Positions 1 through 8,526 of a DNA stretch of 64,000 nucleotides are shown one piece after another. How positions within the stretch are numbered: position 1 is the first letter of the stretch; each line of letters starts with the position of its first letter. The notes under the pieces were generated by a model. That model worked only from the letters and a program-made list of their open reading frames with translations. It searched no databases and had not been told where the DNA came from. The translations under genes and the position numbers were made by a program. Origin of the DNA: Bacillus pumilus (lineage in GTDB: Bacteria > Bacillota > Bacilli > Bacillales > Bacillaceae); the NCBI RefSeq assembly GCF_900186955.1, contig NZ_LT906438.1, positions 558,001 to 622,000 on the forward strand, given 5' to 3'.

Positions 1-101
1 TTTACAGTGAAAGATTCAACACATGTTTCCGCGATATTATAAACGGCCTCTTGCTCGTATAAATTCATCCAATGTTCTACAGCAAATGTTTTAATATTCA
101 T
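1..101 (-). CDS. PLP-dependent aminotransferase, N-terminal fragment (cut by window edge)
   Basis: The first 33 codons of a gene reading leftwards out of the window are visible, starting with ATG at 101 behind a clear AAAGGAG ribosome site. The peptide begins MNIKTFAVEHWMN and contains YNIAETCVES. That start resembles a family of class I/II aminotransferases that, in related bacilli, sits next to ornithine cyclodeaminase-like genes. It lies 62 bases downstream of the cyclodeaminase-like gene on the same strand, so the two are probably co-transcribed. Only the N-terminus is present, so the PLP lysine cannot be checked and the assignment rests on similarity of the start and on context. Confidence 0.55.
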   Translation of the reverse strand, partial: MNIKTFAVEHWMNLYEQEAVYNIAETCVESFTV

Positions 102-163
102 CCTATTAACTCCTTTGTAAAGAATACTTTCTAAATCTGCTTATTTAAAAAGTTATCGATTCA

Positions 164-1219
164 TTACAGCTTTGTCGACATCCCAATTTGTTTTTCTTCT
201 GCTTGTTCTAGAACATAGTTCGCTGTCAATAGATCTTGAAGAGAAATGCCTGTACTGTCAAAAACAGTGATGTCTTCTGGAGAAATGCGTCCTGGTGCTT
301 GATTTGTAATCACCCCTCCAATTTCCGAAACGATGCTATTTTTTGTAATGATGCCTTTTTTGAATGCAGTTTCAAATTCTCCTACCGTAACAGACTGTTC
401 AAGGTCATCAACGAATATGCGAGAATCAGTTAAAATATTTTCATCAATTTCCTGTTTTCCTGCCATGTCTGCACCCACACATGAAAAGTGAGTACCCGGC
501 ATTACCCATTCTTTTTGAATAATTGGTTGGCGTGCTGGAGTAGCCGTAATAATAATATCTGCATTTCTCGTAGCTGTTTCAATATCATTAACTGGCGTAT
601 ACTCAATCTCTATCTTTTGAAGCATTTCTTCATAAACTTCCGGGTTTTGCTCTTTAGTTTGAGCTAACAGCTCTTTTAACTTGCCTTTGATGTCTGCACA
701 AAACTGACCAGCCTTGTCAAATGAATGGGCATTATACACTCGAACTCTTTTGATATGATTCATTGTCATTAAAACAGCTAAGATTTGATAAGCCGCAACA
801 TGACCTGATCCTACCATCAGCAATTCTTCTGAATCTTTTCTTGCTAAATATTTAGCTCCAATTCCACCAGCTGCTCCGGTGCGCATCATGGTCATATACT
901 CACCGCTCAAGATGCCGATCGGAAGACCTGTATGGCTGTCAAGAACTAAGACAGTACCAACAACAGCAGGAAGATCTTTAGAAGGGTTATCCCCGAACCA
1001 GGAAACAAGCTTTAAACCGAAAATGCCTACTCCTGACAATTCTCCTGATTTAATATCCATGTCCGCTTTACCAGGTTCGAACTCGTGAAATACCATTGGG
1101 AATAAAGAAGCTTCTTTATTTTCTTTTAACACGTAAGCTTTTTCTACGATATCAATTACATTTTTTATATCAAGTATAACTTTGATATCTTCATGATTTA
1201 ATACTTTAAATGGATACAT
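164..1219 (-). CDS. Ornithine cyclodeaminase / mu-crystallin family protein
   Basis: A 351-residue NAD(P)-dependent enzyme of the ornithine cyclodeaminase/mu-crystallin family. Members either deaminate amino acids cyclically or reduce imines. Visible signs are the mid-protein Rossmann segment (ELLMVGSGHVA), the family block GEYMTMMRTGAAGGIGAKYL before it, and ADIIITATPARQPI after it. I place the start at ATG 1219 because GGAAAGGAAGG lies just upstream; an in-frame start 14 codons earlier has no comparable site. The downstream neighbour is an aminotransferase and a LysR regulator is transcribed divergently. This suggests an inducible amino-acid conversion pathway, but the substrate cannot be told from sequence. 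Confidence 0.85.
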   Translation of the reverse strand: MYPFKVLNHEDIKVILDIKNVIDIVEKAYVLKENKEASLFPMVFHEFEPGKADMDIKSGELSGVGIFGLKLVSWFGDNPSKDLPAVVGTVLVLDSHTGLPIGILSGEYMTMMRTGAAGGIGAKYLARKDSEELLMVGSGHVAAYQILAVLMTMNHIKRVRVYNAHSFDKAGQFCADIKGKLKELLAQTKEQNPEVYEEMLQKIEIEYTPVNDIETATRNADIIITATPARQPIIQKEWVMPGTHFSCVGADMAGKQEIDENILTDSRIFVDDLEQSVTVGEFETAFKKGIITKNSIVSEIGGVITNQAPGRISPEDITVFDSTGISLQDLLTANYVLEQAEEKQIGMSTKL

Positions 1220-1591
1220 AATAACCTTCCTTTCCCTTACCTCGTTCTGCTCTTTATCCAATCTATCACAGGATGAAAAAAGCTAAAAATTAATTAATTT
1301 AATAGTATGTATTAGAAAACTTTAGCGATATATTATAACTTTAAGAGTAAGGAGAAGATTTGATTTTTATTGGTATTTTATAGAAGCTAATCCATTTTTG
1401 TTTTATATACATTCGATAAACTGCTTTCCTACATCGTTAACATTTTTGATATAATGTTTTGAATGCTATTCTTTTCAGTGCATCTTGTCTATGGGGTTAT
1501 ATGGTTCACCTTATATCAGATGATTTTTTTATACTTTTGGTTAGTAGTTTTTGTAGGCTATAAAAAATATAGATAGTGAGATGAAGGTTAA
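1220..1591. promoter_or_regulatory. Divergent intergenic region between the cyclodeaminase and LysR genes
   Basis: About 370 AT-rich bases separate two divergently transcribed genes. No other gene is evident. By the usual LysR arrangement the regulator would bind here and control both directions, but I could not single out a convincing T-N11-A operator or a unique promoter pair. Confidence 0.4.
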
Positions 1592-2473
1592 ATGGAACTC
1601 AGAAATCTAAAAACTTTTCAAGTAGTAGCCAATGAATTGAATATGACCAAAGCTGCAAAGATCTTAAAATATACTCAACCCACTATTACTTTACAAATTC
1701 AAGTATTAGAAAGGGAAATAAATCATTCTCTATTCACCCGTATTGGGAAAAAAACGTTTTTGACACCTGCTGGAAAAAAATTAAAGCAACATACAGATAG
1801 ATTATTTGAATTAATGGAATATATGGAAAGAGACATGGAAGAGTTAAATGGTCCTTCCGGAAGTCTAACTGTTACAGCTTCAGAATATTATTGTACGAAT
1901 CACCTATCCTTACTACTTAGTTCTTATACAAAATTGCATAAAAAAGTGAAGCTACGCCTTATGCCAGCGAACAGCCTTATAGCTGTCGATAAAATTTTAA
2001 ATAATGAAGCAGATATTGGGATTGTTGCAGGGGAAGTTGATTCCTCAGAATTAGAAAAGTTTGTTTTAGAAAGGGAAAAGGCGGTGTTGGTTGTCTCCGC
2101 CGACCTTGCCAAAAACCGTTCTAAAGAAGAGGTTATAGAATCCTTTCCGTTTCTCGCATATCATGAACATTGCGGTTTTAGCTCAATTACAGAGCAGTGT
2201 TTTTCTGAAATTAACACCCGTCCATCTTCTATCATTGAATGCGGGGGAAGCGATGAAACGATTAGACGGGCAGTTTTAAATAAAACCGGAATCGCCTTGC
2301 TTGGAGAAAATATGATTAAAGAAGAATTAGCAGAGGGTATTCTTCTCCCTTTGCATTACTGTGAAAAACCAATTGAAACATCTGTAGTATTTTTAAAAAG
2401 TCGTTCAGAAGGACCAACCGTTCAATCTTTCTCTGAATTGCTCAAAGACACTTGGTTTGCAGTTACAGATTGA
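1592..2473 (+). CDS. LysR family transcriptional regulator
   Basis: A 293-residue protein of normal LysR length. Residues 1-60 form the winged helix-turn-helix (MELRNLKTFQVVANELNMTK, then SLFTRIGKKTFLTPAG); the remainder is the periplasmic-binding-protein-like effector domain. It is divergent from the ornithine cyclodeaminase-like gene and probably controls that gene and its aminotransferase partner in response to a pathway metabolite. The effector is unknown. A hairpin terminator follows at 2535-2579. Confidence 0.9.
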   Translation: MELRNLKTFQVVANELNMTKAAKILKYTQPTITLQIQVLEREINHSLFTRIGKKTFLTPAGKKLKQHTDRLFELMEYMERDMEELNGPSGSLTVTASEYYCTNHLSLLLSSYTKLHKKVKLRLMPANSLIAVDKILNNEADIGIVAGEVDSSELEKFVLEREKAVLVVSADLAKNRSKEEVIESFPFLAYHEHCGFSSITEQCFSEINTRPSSIIECGGSDETIRRAVLNKTGIALLGENMIKEELAEGILLPLHYCEKPIETSVVFLKSRSEGPTVQSFSELLKDTWFAVTD

Positions 2474-2534
2474 TCGTTTTTTCTTAAACATTATTTATTT
2501 TTATAGGTTTTCTGCTGTGATATAGAGTAATATA

Positions 2535-2579
2535 AAAACGAGTTTTTCACGTTTACAATAAACATGGAAAACTCGTTTT
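2535..2579 (+). terminator. Rho-independent terminator after the LysR gene
   Basis: Arms AAAACGAGTTTTTC and GGAAAACTCGTTTT form a 14-base stem with an 18-base loop, followed by a T-rich tract. It lies 60 bases after the LysR stop. Confidence 0.7.
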
Positions 2580-2622
2580 CTAATTTTTTATTTTCTTAGT
2601 ATCGTGTGTTATATTCAGTGTG

Positions 2623-2721
2623 TTACTTAGCTTTATTGATTAGTTTAGCTAATAAACGTATACCATCTTCAATGTCTTCTTCGTCAATTCCTTCGAAACC
2701 AAATAAAAAAGCGGGATTATC
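2623..2721 (-). pseudogene. C-terminal remnant of a MocR/GabR-type GntR regulator
   Basis: Reading leftwards, 32 codons end in TAA at 2623 and encode DNPAFLFGFEGIDEEDIEDG followed by IRLLAKLINKAK. This closely resembles the extreme C-terminus of MocR-subfamily regulators, which fuse a GntR helix-turn-helix to an aminotransferase fold. Nothing upstream of codon 1 continues the frame as protein, so the remaining several hundred residues are gone. It looks like the stump of a gene deleted when the neighbouring esterase or regulator region was rearranged. Confidence 0.6.
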
Positions 2722-2829
2722 TTTTTTATTTTGATGAATTCAGTAAGGTGGTGCTGATTCAGTAGAAGGAAAAGAGGAAAAAGGAACGAATGAGTTAAGA
2801 AGAAATGAATAAGATAGGAGACTGAGATC

Positions 2830-3723
2830 ATGAACTTACAAGAACAAATCAAAATCGCTGAGTCATTACGTCAACCGGCTGAAGGTTCATTACCGAGTCA
2901 ATCGGAACTAAAACCAGTCCATCCTCCCGAAGTGAACAAAATGGAATATGACATTCCAACAAGTGCTGGCGAAACAAAGGTATGGGTATTTAAGCCGGTC
3001 AACACATCAAAGCAGCCGCTTCCCGTTTTTGTGAATTTACATGGCGGAGGATTTATCCTAGGCAGTGCTGAAATGGATAACCACTGGTGTCCGGTCATTG
3101 CAGACCGAGCGCAATGTATCGTCGTCAATGTCGAGTATCAGCTTGCCCCAGAGCACCCTTTTCCAGCTGCTCTTCATGAATGCTACGATGTCCTGAAGTG
3201 GCTGTATGAGCACCCTGATGAGCTTCAAATCGATCCTAATAGAGTAGCCATTGGCGGACATAGTGCAGGAGGAAACCTGGCAACGGCTGCTTGTCTCTTA
3301 AATATTCAAAAAGGGAACCCGCTCCCGATTGTCTATCAAGTGCTTGATTATCCGCCACTTGATTTAGCCACTGATCCAGCGCAAAAGCCAGCATTTGAAG
3401 AAGCGATCCCAGTTGAAATGGCGAGACTCTTTAATTCCTTCTATCTGCAAGGCCAAGATCCGCACAATCCGCTCGTTTCTCCAATCTTTGCCGATCGTTC
3501 ATCCTTGGCACAATTGCCACCAGCTCTCGTTATCACAGCTGAAAGAGATTCGCTAGCTCAAGAAGCCGAACAATATGCGGAGAAGTTAAAAGAAGCAGGG
3601 ATAGACGTCACGTACAGACAGTTTAAAGGAGTCCCTCACGCCTTCACGCATGCCGGAGATTTAGAAATAGCTGAAGAAGCTTGGCATCTCATGAGTGATC
3701 AATTGAAGAAGGCGTTTGAATAA
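2830..3723 (+). CDS. Alpha/beta hydrolase, HSL/GDXG esterase family
   Basis: A 297-residue carboxylesterase-type hydrolase. The oxyanion motif HGGGF is at residues 71-75, and the nucleophile serine is Ser145 in GGHSAGG. The acid is the Asp of TAERDSLAQEA and the histidine is in GVPHAFTH. No signal peptide is visible, so it is cytoplasmic. It likely cleaves short-chain esters; the natural substrate is unknown. The start ATG follows AGGAGA. It is a single-gene unit ending at a hairpin at 3741-3772. Confidence 0.88.
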   Translation: MNLQEQIKIAESLRQPAEGSLPSQSELKPVHPPEVNKMEYDIPTSAGETKVWVFKPVNTSKQPLPVFVNLHGGGFILGSAEMDNHWCPVIADRAQCIVVNVEYQLAPEHPFPAALHECYDVLKWLYEHPDELQIDPNRVAIGGHSAGGNLATAACLLNIQKGNPLPIVYQVLDYPPLDLATDPAQKPAFEEAIPVEMARLFNSFYLQGQDPHNPLVSPIFADRSSLAQLPPALVITAERDSLAQEAEQYAEKLKEAGIDVTYRQFKGVPHAFTHAGDLEIAEEAWHLMSDQLKKAFE

Positions 3724-3740
3724 GAAAGAAACATTGATAT

Positions 3741-3772
3741 AAAAGCACAGAACCTAGCGGGCCTGTGCTTTA
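3741..3772 (+). terminator. Terminator after the esterase gene
   Basis: The inverted repeat AAAGCACAG / CTGTGCTTT encloses a 12-base loop and is followed by ATTGTTG. The stem is good but the T-tract is short. Confidence 0.6.
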
Positions 3773-3862
3773 TTGTTGTGAAGTGAATGAAAAAGATCAG
3801 ATATATGCCTTTATAGTCGATATAATAGAAAGAATAGTAGACTTAAAAAAGGAGCGAATCTA

Positions 3863-4228
3863 ATGGAAAAAGAGAATCTACAGGCATTTTGTCTTTCTTT
3901 AAAAGGAGTCACCCATGATTATCAGCCAGAATGGCAGGCAGATCGATATCATATTGGTGGAAAGATGTTTGCTATGATGGGCGGAGATGCGAATCGAAAG
4001 CCTGTTATCACTTTAAAATGTGACCCTCAACGTGCTGAAGAACTAAGAGAGATGCATGAGGGGATTATTCCGGGCTATTATATGAATAAGACTCATTGGA
4101 ATTCCATTTACCTTGATGCAGACATTCCAGCTTCATTTGTAGAGGAGTTAATCGAACATTCCTACCAATTGGTTTTTCACAAATTAACAAAAAAATCTCA
4201 ACATGACATCCTCCAACATGATGAATGA
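3863..4228 (+). CDS. MmcQ/YjbR family protein
   Basis: A 121-residue single-domain protein of the MmcQ/YjbR family, which has a double-wing DNA-binding-like fold but no firmly established function. Typical features are the DYQPEWQADRYHIGGKMFAM segment, CDPQRAEELRE, and PGYYMNKTHWNSI near the middle. Length fits the family. It starts at ATG 3863 behind AAAAAAGGAG and stands alone between unrelated genes. Confidence 0.85.
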   Translation: MEKENLQAFCLSLKGVTHDYQPEWQADRYHIGGKMFAMMGGDANRKPVITLKCDPQRAEELREMHEGIIPGYYMNKTHWNSIYLDADIPASFVEELIEHSYQLVFHKLTKKSQHDILQHDE

Positions 4229-4329
4229 AGCTAGACAAGTCACCCCTGTGATTCTCTTCAAAATTGACTAGAGCAAAGTGCTGTCGTTATAATTTAACTA
4301 GTTAGAAGACGTTCATAGGGGGATATAAA

Positions 4330-5091
4330 ATGAACTATACAGTCATTACAGGAGCAAGTTCAGGTATTGGATATGAGGCGGCACTGGCCTTTGCAGCACG
4401 AGGCAAAAACCTTATTTTAGCTGCACGCCGGCTCGAGAAACTCCAAGAACTGAAGAAGGAGATTCTTGATCAATATCCCGATATCAAAGTAAATATACAG
4501 TCTGTCGATTTAACCGACATGGAGCAAGTGTATTCATTTTATGAATCATTGGCTGAATATGAGCTCGACACCTTCATTAATAATGCAGGATTCGGCCATT
4601 TCGGCTCGATAGGAGAACAGGATGTAAGTAAAATTGGGGATATGCTTCATCTGAATATCGAAGCCTTAACGATTTTATCCACTTTATTTGTTCGTGATTA
4701 TGAGCAAGTAGAAGGGGCTCAGCTGATAAACATTTCTTCAAGAGCGGGCTATACAGTCGTCGGCAATGCCGTCACCTATTCGGCCACGAAGTTTTACGTG
4801 AGTGCCTTTACAGAAGGACTGGCACTAGAGTTGAAAGAAAAGGGAGCTAAGTTACAGGCGAAAATATTAGCACCTTCTGCAACAGAATCAGAATTTGCAA
4901 AGCGTTCATTAGATGTAGATCAATTCGAATATGAAGGCAATATCAAGAAATATCATACATCAAAAGAAATGGCAGCTTGTCTGCTTGAGCTTTATGACCA
5001 TGAAAAAACAGTCGGTATTGTTGACGGCAAGACATTTGATTTTGAATTGAAAGATCCGATTTTTTCACATGCTGGTCCAAGTATGAAATAG
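4330..5091 (+). CDS. SDR family NAD(P)-dependent oxidoreductase
   Basis: A 253-residue short-chain dehydrogenase/reductase. The cofactor motif TGASSGIG occurs at residues 7-14, NNAG in the middle, and the catalytic Ser (NISSRAGY) is followed by the YSATK Tyr-Lys pair. The Arg-rich AARRLEKL after strand two favours NADPH. The substrate is unknown. The start ATG follows a strong AGGGGG. A terminator at 5101-5128 separates it from the MerR unit. Confidence 0.9.
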   Translation: MNYTVITGASSGIGYEAALAFAARGKNLILAARRLEKLQELKKEILDQYPDIKVNIQSVDLTDMEQVYSFYESLAEYELDTFINNAGFGHFGSIGEQDVSKIGDMLHLNIEALTILSTLFVRDYEQVEGAQLINISSRAGYTVVGNAVTYSATKFYVSAFTEGLALELKEKGAKLQAKILAPSATESEFAKRSLDVDQFEYEGNIKKYHTSKEMAACLLELYDHEKTVGIVDGKTFDFELKDPIFSHAGPSMK

Positions 5092-5100
5092 AAATGACAC

Positions 5101-5128
5101 ATCACTGAGGGAAGATGTCCTCGGTGAT
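5101..5128 (+). terminator. Terminator after the SDR gene
   Basis: The ten-base stem ATCACTGAGG / CCTCGGTGAT has an eight-base loop and is followed directly by a run of T. Confidence 0.85.
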
Positions 5129-5143
5129 TTTTTTATGGCATGA

Positions 5144-5174
5144 TTGACTGTGTGGTAACCACATGGTTTAGAAT
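5144..5174 (+). promoter_or_regulatory. MerR-type promoter with 19-bp spacer and central dyad
   Basis: TTGACT (5144-5149) and TAGAAT (5169-5174) are separated by 19 bases rather than 17. The spacer holds the near-perfect dyad TGTGGTAACCACA (5151-5163). An over-long spacer carrying the operator is the hallmark of promoters activated by MerR-family proteins, and a merR gene starts 23 bases downstream. Autoregulation of the merR-hydrolase operon is therefore likely. Confidence 0.75.
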
Positions 5175-5196
5175 GTGTACACAAGGAGGGAATCTA

Positions 5197-5949
5197 GTGA
5201 CGTATGTAACAAGTGGAGAAGTATGTAAGCTATTAAACATCACAAAGTATACGCTTCGTCATTATATAGAACAGGATCTCGTCCGCCCTGCGAAGGTCGC
5301 TCAAAATGGGTACCAATTATTTGATGAAAAAGAAATTTACACCCTTTATCAAATCCTCTTCTTAAAAAAGGCGGGGTTTTCTTTAAAAGATATCAGCGAG
5401 AGCTTTTCGAAAGAACCCGGTATGACTCTGTCCTATCAAGGTATGCTGGATCAGGTCGAGAAGCAATTACAGGAATTGAGTGAAGTGAAACAGCGTCTGG
5501 AGCATATGCTGTCGATTCAAAACAGCCTTCAGCTTAATCAAACAACGACTCAAGATCGGCCAATTCGTTATTTAAAACAGATCCCAGATCATCTTCTAAA
5601 GACTGAAACAGAGCTCGACTTTAAACAAATCGTTCACCAAAAAGAGCTGGATCTGTCTCTTTTTGAGGAGAGATATTATGTGATCAATCTGCAAGATGAC
5701 TCAACCATTTCTTATTATGTATCAAATGAACAGGATTACGATGTGAGACTGGATGCTGGTTCTTACGCGGTCAAAAGTTTTTTAGCCGGGGATGAAAAGA
5801 AAGTCATTGAAGAAATTGAGGCTTTTCTACACGAAGCTCCGTTTGACCAGCCTTCTTATATGATCTTATATGAGAATGTACCAGTCTCTGTCACGTACCA
5901 AGATTCCATGGTGTACACAGTTGAACAGAGAGCGGGGAATAGAAATTGA
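5197..5949 (+). CDS. MerR family transcriptional regulator
   Basis: A 250-residue regulator. The N-terminal winged helix includes TSGEVCKLLNITKYTLRHYI and FDEKEIYTLYQILFLKKAGFS. A coiled-coil linker (QVEKQLQELSEVKQRLEHML) leads to a C-terminal effector-binding domain of about 130 residues. I choose GTG 5197, preceded by AAGGAGGG, over an upstream ATG lying inside the promoter. The stop overlaps the start of the next gene (TTGA), so both are one operon. The 19-bp-spaced promoter just upstream should be its target. The ligand is unknown. Confidence 0.88.
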   Translation: MTYVTSGEVCKLLNITKYTLRHYIEQDLVRPAKVAQNGYQLFDEKEIYTLYQILFLKKAGFSLKDISESFSKEPGMTLSYQGMLDQVEKQLQELSEVKQRLEHMLSIQNSLQLNQTTTQDRPIRYLKQIPDHLLKTETELDFKQIVHQKELDLSLFEERYYVINLQDDSTISYYVSNEQDYDVRLDAGSYAVKSFLAGDEKKVIEEIEAFLHEAPFDQPSYMILYENVPVSVTYQDSMVYTVEQRAGNRN

Positions 5950-6956
5950 AAAAAAGGATTTGGCTGATCATCGCTGCAGCGGCATTCATTTGTATCACAG
6001 CATTTGTATTTTATGAAAACAGCTTTGCTATGAATGAAAAGGGAGTCGTCATGGAGACTGTGGATGGGACATTATCAGGTATCGTCACAACACCTAAGAA
6101 GGAGTCGGTAAAAGGAATTGTCCTTTTTGTACACGGAGATGGTCCACAAAATGCCACATATGACGGAGGATACAGACCTATAATGGAACGCTTTGCAAAG
6201 CAAGGCTATGCGTCTATATCATGGGATAAGCCCGGGGTGAGTCAATCAGAAGGAAACTGGCTGCATCAATCCATGGATGATCGTGCAAAGGAAGTAGAGA
6301 ATGTGATCAAATGGGCGAAAAAAGAGCATAATCTTCAATCAAAACAAATCATCTTATGGGGAGCAAGCCAAGCGGGCTGGGTGATCCCAAAAGTAATGAC
6401 AGATCAAACCGATATCACAGCCTCCATCCTTGTCGGGCCTGCTGTCAATTGGATGAGACAGGGAAGGTACAATACACTTCAAACATTAAAAGAAGCGGAT
6501 GCATCTCAAGAACAAATTCAAAAAACACTCAAAAAAGAAGATGAGCAAAACAAATTATTAGAAGAAGGCGCGGCTTTTCGCACATATCAAAAGAAAACGG
6601 ACGATCAAGAGATGACAAAAGATCGTTATGAATTCATTCAAAAGAACATGAAAGCCGATGCCACTTCAGATATCAAGCGCATCCAATCACCGATCTATTT
6701 GGTTTTGGCACAAAATGACCGAAACGTAGATTCCGCTGAAACAAAAAGGATCTACGAGAAAGAAGTAGCACCTCAATGGTTGCATATTCAAACAATAAGA
6801 GACGTAGAGCATTCAATGCTGAATCCGCTCATTCACCATTCCAATGCCCTGATCACATTAGCAGCGATCGCTACACCGAAAGATTTCCTGCTTAGCCAAG
6901 CGTATTTAGATCACTGTGAACATATACTCGAGCAGCTAAAAACACCTTCACATTAG
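5946..6956 (+). CDS. Membrane-anchored alpha/beta hydrolase
   Basis: A 336-residue protein with one N-terminal hydrophobic segment (IWLIIAAAAFICITAFVFY), either an uncleaved anchor or signal peptide, then an alpha/beta-hydrolase domain. Visible catalytic elements are FVHGDG (oxyanion region), the nucleophile Ser in WGASQAGW, an Asp in LAQNDRNVD, and His in DVEHSML. The start is a TTG overlapping the merR stop by four bases, so the two are translationally coupled. It probably acts outside the membrane on an ester or amide and may modify the compound sensed by the MerR protein (inference). Confidence 0.8.
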   Translation: MKKRIWLIIAAAAFICITAFVFYENSFAMNEKGVVMETVDGTLSGIVTTPKKESVKGIVLFVHGDGPQNATYDGGYRPIMERFAKQGYASISWDKPGVSQSEGNWLHQSMDDRAKEVENVIKWAKKEHNLQSKQIILWGASQAGWVIPKVMTDQTDITASILVGPAVNWMRQGRYNTLQTLKEADASQEQIQKTLKKEDEQNKLLEEGAAFRTYQKKTDDQEMTKDRYEFIQKNMKADATSDIKRIQSPIYLVLAQNDRNVDSAETKRIYEKEVAPQWLHIQTIRDVEHSMLNPLIHHSNALITLAAIATPKDFLLSQAYLDHCEHILEQLKTPSH

Positions 6957-6966
6957 GTGTTTTTTT
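6938..6966 (+). terminator. Terminator overlapping the hydrolase 3' end
   Basis: AAAACACCT and AGGTGTTTTTT flank a seven-base loop. The stop codon TAG of the hydrolase lies within the structure. Confidence 0.8.
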
Positions 6967-7344
6967 CATGCGTTCTTTGATAAAGCAAAGAATCAAAGAT
7001 CCAGTAGATGAGACTGCTCATGATGACGATAGGTATAGATGCTGAGCTTCCAGTTAGATAAAGAGGATGGAAAGCCTTTGGCTTTGTAAAATTTACTATA
7101 TTTTATCATAAATTGATGATCTAGCATCGTTTACTATTCTTAATTGAACAACCTCAATACTCCTTTTTAAAAAGTAAAGTTAGGAATTTAGATGTAAAAA
7201 AATAAGTGTAATAATACCCTTTTTACCTTTATTTGGTTCTGTATCTTTCGCCTCATGCTGATGAATGAAGGAATGGTATAAAGTAAATCCTATAGAAAGA
7301 GACCTAGCTTTGAATCCATCACATTTAAGAAAAGAGATGATCGA
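6967..7344. other. Intergenic stretch without a recognisable gene
   Basis: About 380 AT-rich bases between the hydrolase terminator and ansZ. There is a small AAAGCC/GGCTTT hairpin near 7070-7085 but no credible reading frame. The promoter of ansZ must lie near its right end; I could not assign it with confidence. Confidence 0.4.
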
Positions 7345-8493
7345 ATGAACGTAACAAAATGGTTAGGTGCTGTCCTTCTTTCTGTTTTATTAATGTCGAC
7401 AGCAGCTTGTGCCAATACAAGTACCCAAGAGAAAAATCAAAGCGAAAACGAAACCGCATCTAAGGAATCAAAAGACAAAACGACAGCCGTAGAAACAGGT
7501 AATAAGTCCTTGTCTAATATTAAGGTATTAGCGACGGGCGGGACGATTGCTGGCAGTTCAGACAGTGATACAGATACGACAGGGTATAAATCTGGTTCAC
7601 TTGGCATCGATAAAGTCATTGCTTCAGTTCCTCAGCTCAAGGATATTGCAAACGTAACAGGTGAGCAGGTGGCGAACGTAGGCAGTGAAAATGTGGATGA
7701 TGCTCTTCTTTTAAAATTAGCCAAACGAGTCAATAAACTCTTAAACGATGATCAAGTCGATGGGATTGTCATCACACATGGAACAGATACACTTGAAGAA
7801 ACCGCTTACTTTTTACATTTGGTTGTCAAAAGTGATAAGCCAGTTGTGGTCGTTGGCTCAATGAGACCAGCGTCTGCTATCAGTGCGGATGGCCCGCTGA
7901 ACTTGTATCATGCTGTGAAAATTGCATCCACAAAAGAAGCCAAAGGCAAAGGGGTCATGGTCACATTAAATGACCGAATTGCATCAGCTCGATTTATTAC
8001 AAAGACAAACACGACCACAACCGATTCCTTCAAGTCTCTTGAGCAAGGCTACATTGGAGAAATTGCTGGTGAAGTGGTTTCCTTTTATAACGAACCAACA
8101 AGAAAACATACGTCTGAAAGTGAATTTGATGTATCAAACATAAAAGAATTACCACAAGTCGATATTTTATACGGCTATCAAAATGATCAAAAATACATGT
8201 ATGATGCAGCAGTAAAAGCAGGAGCGAAAGGCATTGTCGTTGCCGCAGCCGGAAATGGAACGATGTCAACAGAAGCCATCAAAGGGGCAACAGATGCCGT
8301 GAAGAAAGACGTGGTCCTCGTGAGATCAAGCCGTGCAGGAAATGGAATTGTGACCCATGAAAAAATGGATGATGAACATCACTTTGTTTCATCGGATTCA
8401 TTGAATCCACAAAAAGCACGCATTCTGCTTATGCTCGCTCTAACGAAGACAAAAGATCCAAGTAAAGTGCAGGCATATTATGAAAAGTATTAA
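7345..8493 (+). CDS. ansZ: Type II L-asparaginase, lipoprotein
   Basis: A 382-residue asparaginase converting L-asparagine to aspartate and ammonia outside the cell. A signal peptide ends in a lipobox-like STAAC (Cys22), followed by a Ser/Glu/Lys-rich linker to about residue 55. Catalytic threonines are seen in ATGGTIAGS and in HGTDTLEETA; GSMRPASAISADGP and the C-terminal SLNPQKARILLMLALT are typical of the family. It resembles B. subtilis AnsZ in length and sequence. It is a single gene closed by a strong hairpin. Confidence 0.93.
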   Translation: MNVTKWLGAVLLSVLLMSTAACANTSTQEKNQSENETASKESKDKTTAVETGNKSLSNIKVLATGGTIAGSSDSDTDTTGYKSGSLGIDKVIASVPQLKDIANVTGEQVANVGSENVDDALLLKLAKRVNKLLNDDQVDGIVITHGTDTLEETAYFLHLVVKSDKPVVVVGSMRPASAISADGPLNLYHAVKIASTKEAKGKGVMVTLNDRIASARFITKTNTTTTDSFKSLEQGYIGEIAGEVVSFYNEPTRKHTSESEFDVSNIKELPQVDILYGYQNDQKYMYDAAVKAGAKGIVVAAAGNGTMSTEAIKGATDAVKKDVVLVRSSRAGNGIVTHEKMDDEHHFVSSDSLNPQKARILLMLALTKTKDPSKVQAYYEKY

Positions 8494-8503
8494 TGAAGAA
8501 AGG

Positions 8504-8521
8504 GACCCGAAGCTTCGGGTC
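8504..8521. terminator. Bidirectional terminator between ansZ and a convergent hydrolase gene
   Basis: GACCCGAAGCTTCGGGTC is a perfect 18-base palindrome with a T-run on the plus strand and an A-rich flank on the left. It therefore can serve both converging genes. Confidence 0.85.
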
Positions 8522-8526
8522 TTTTT

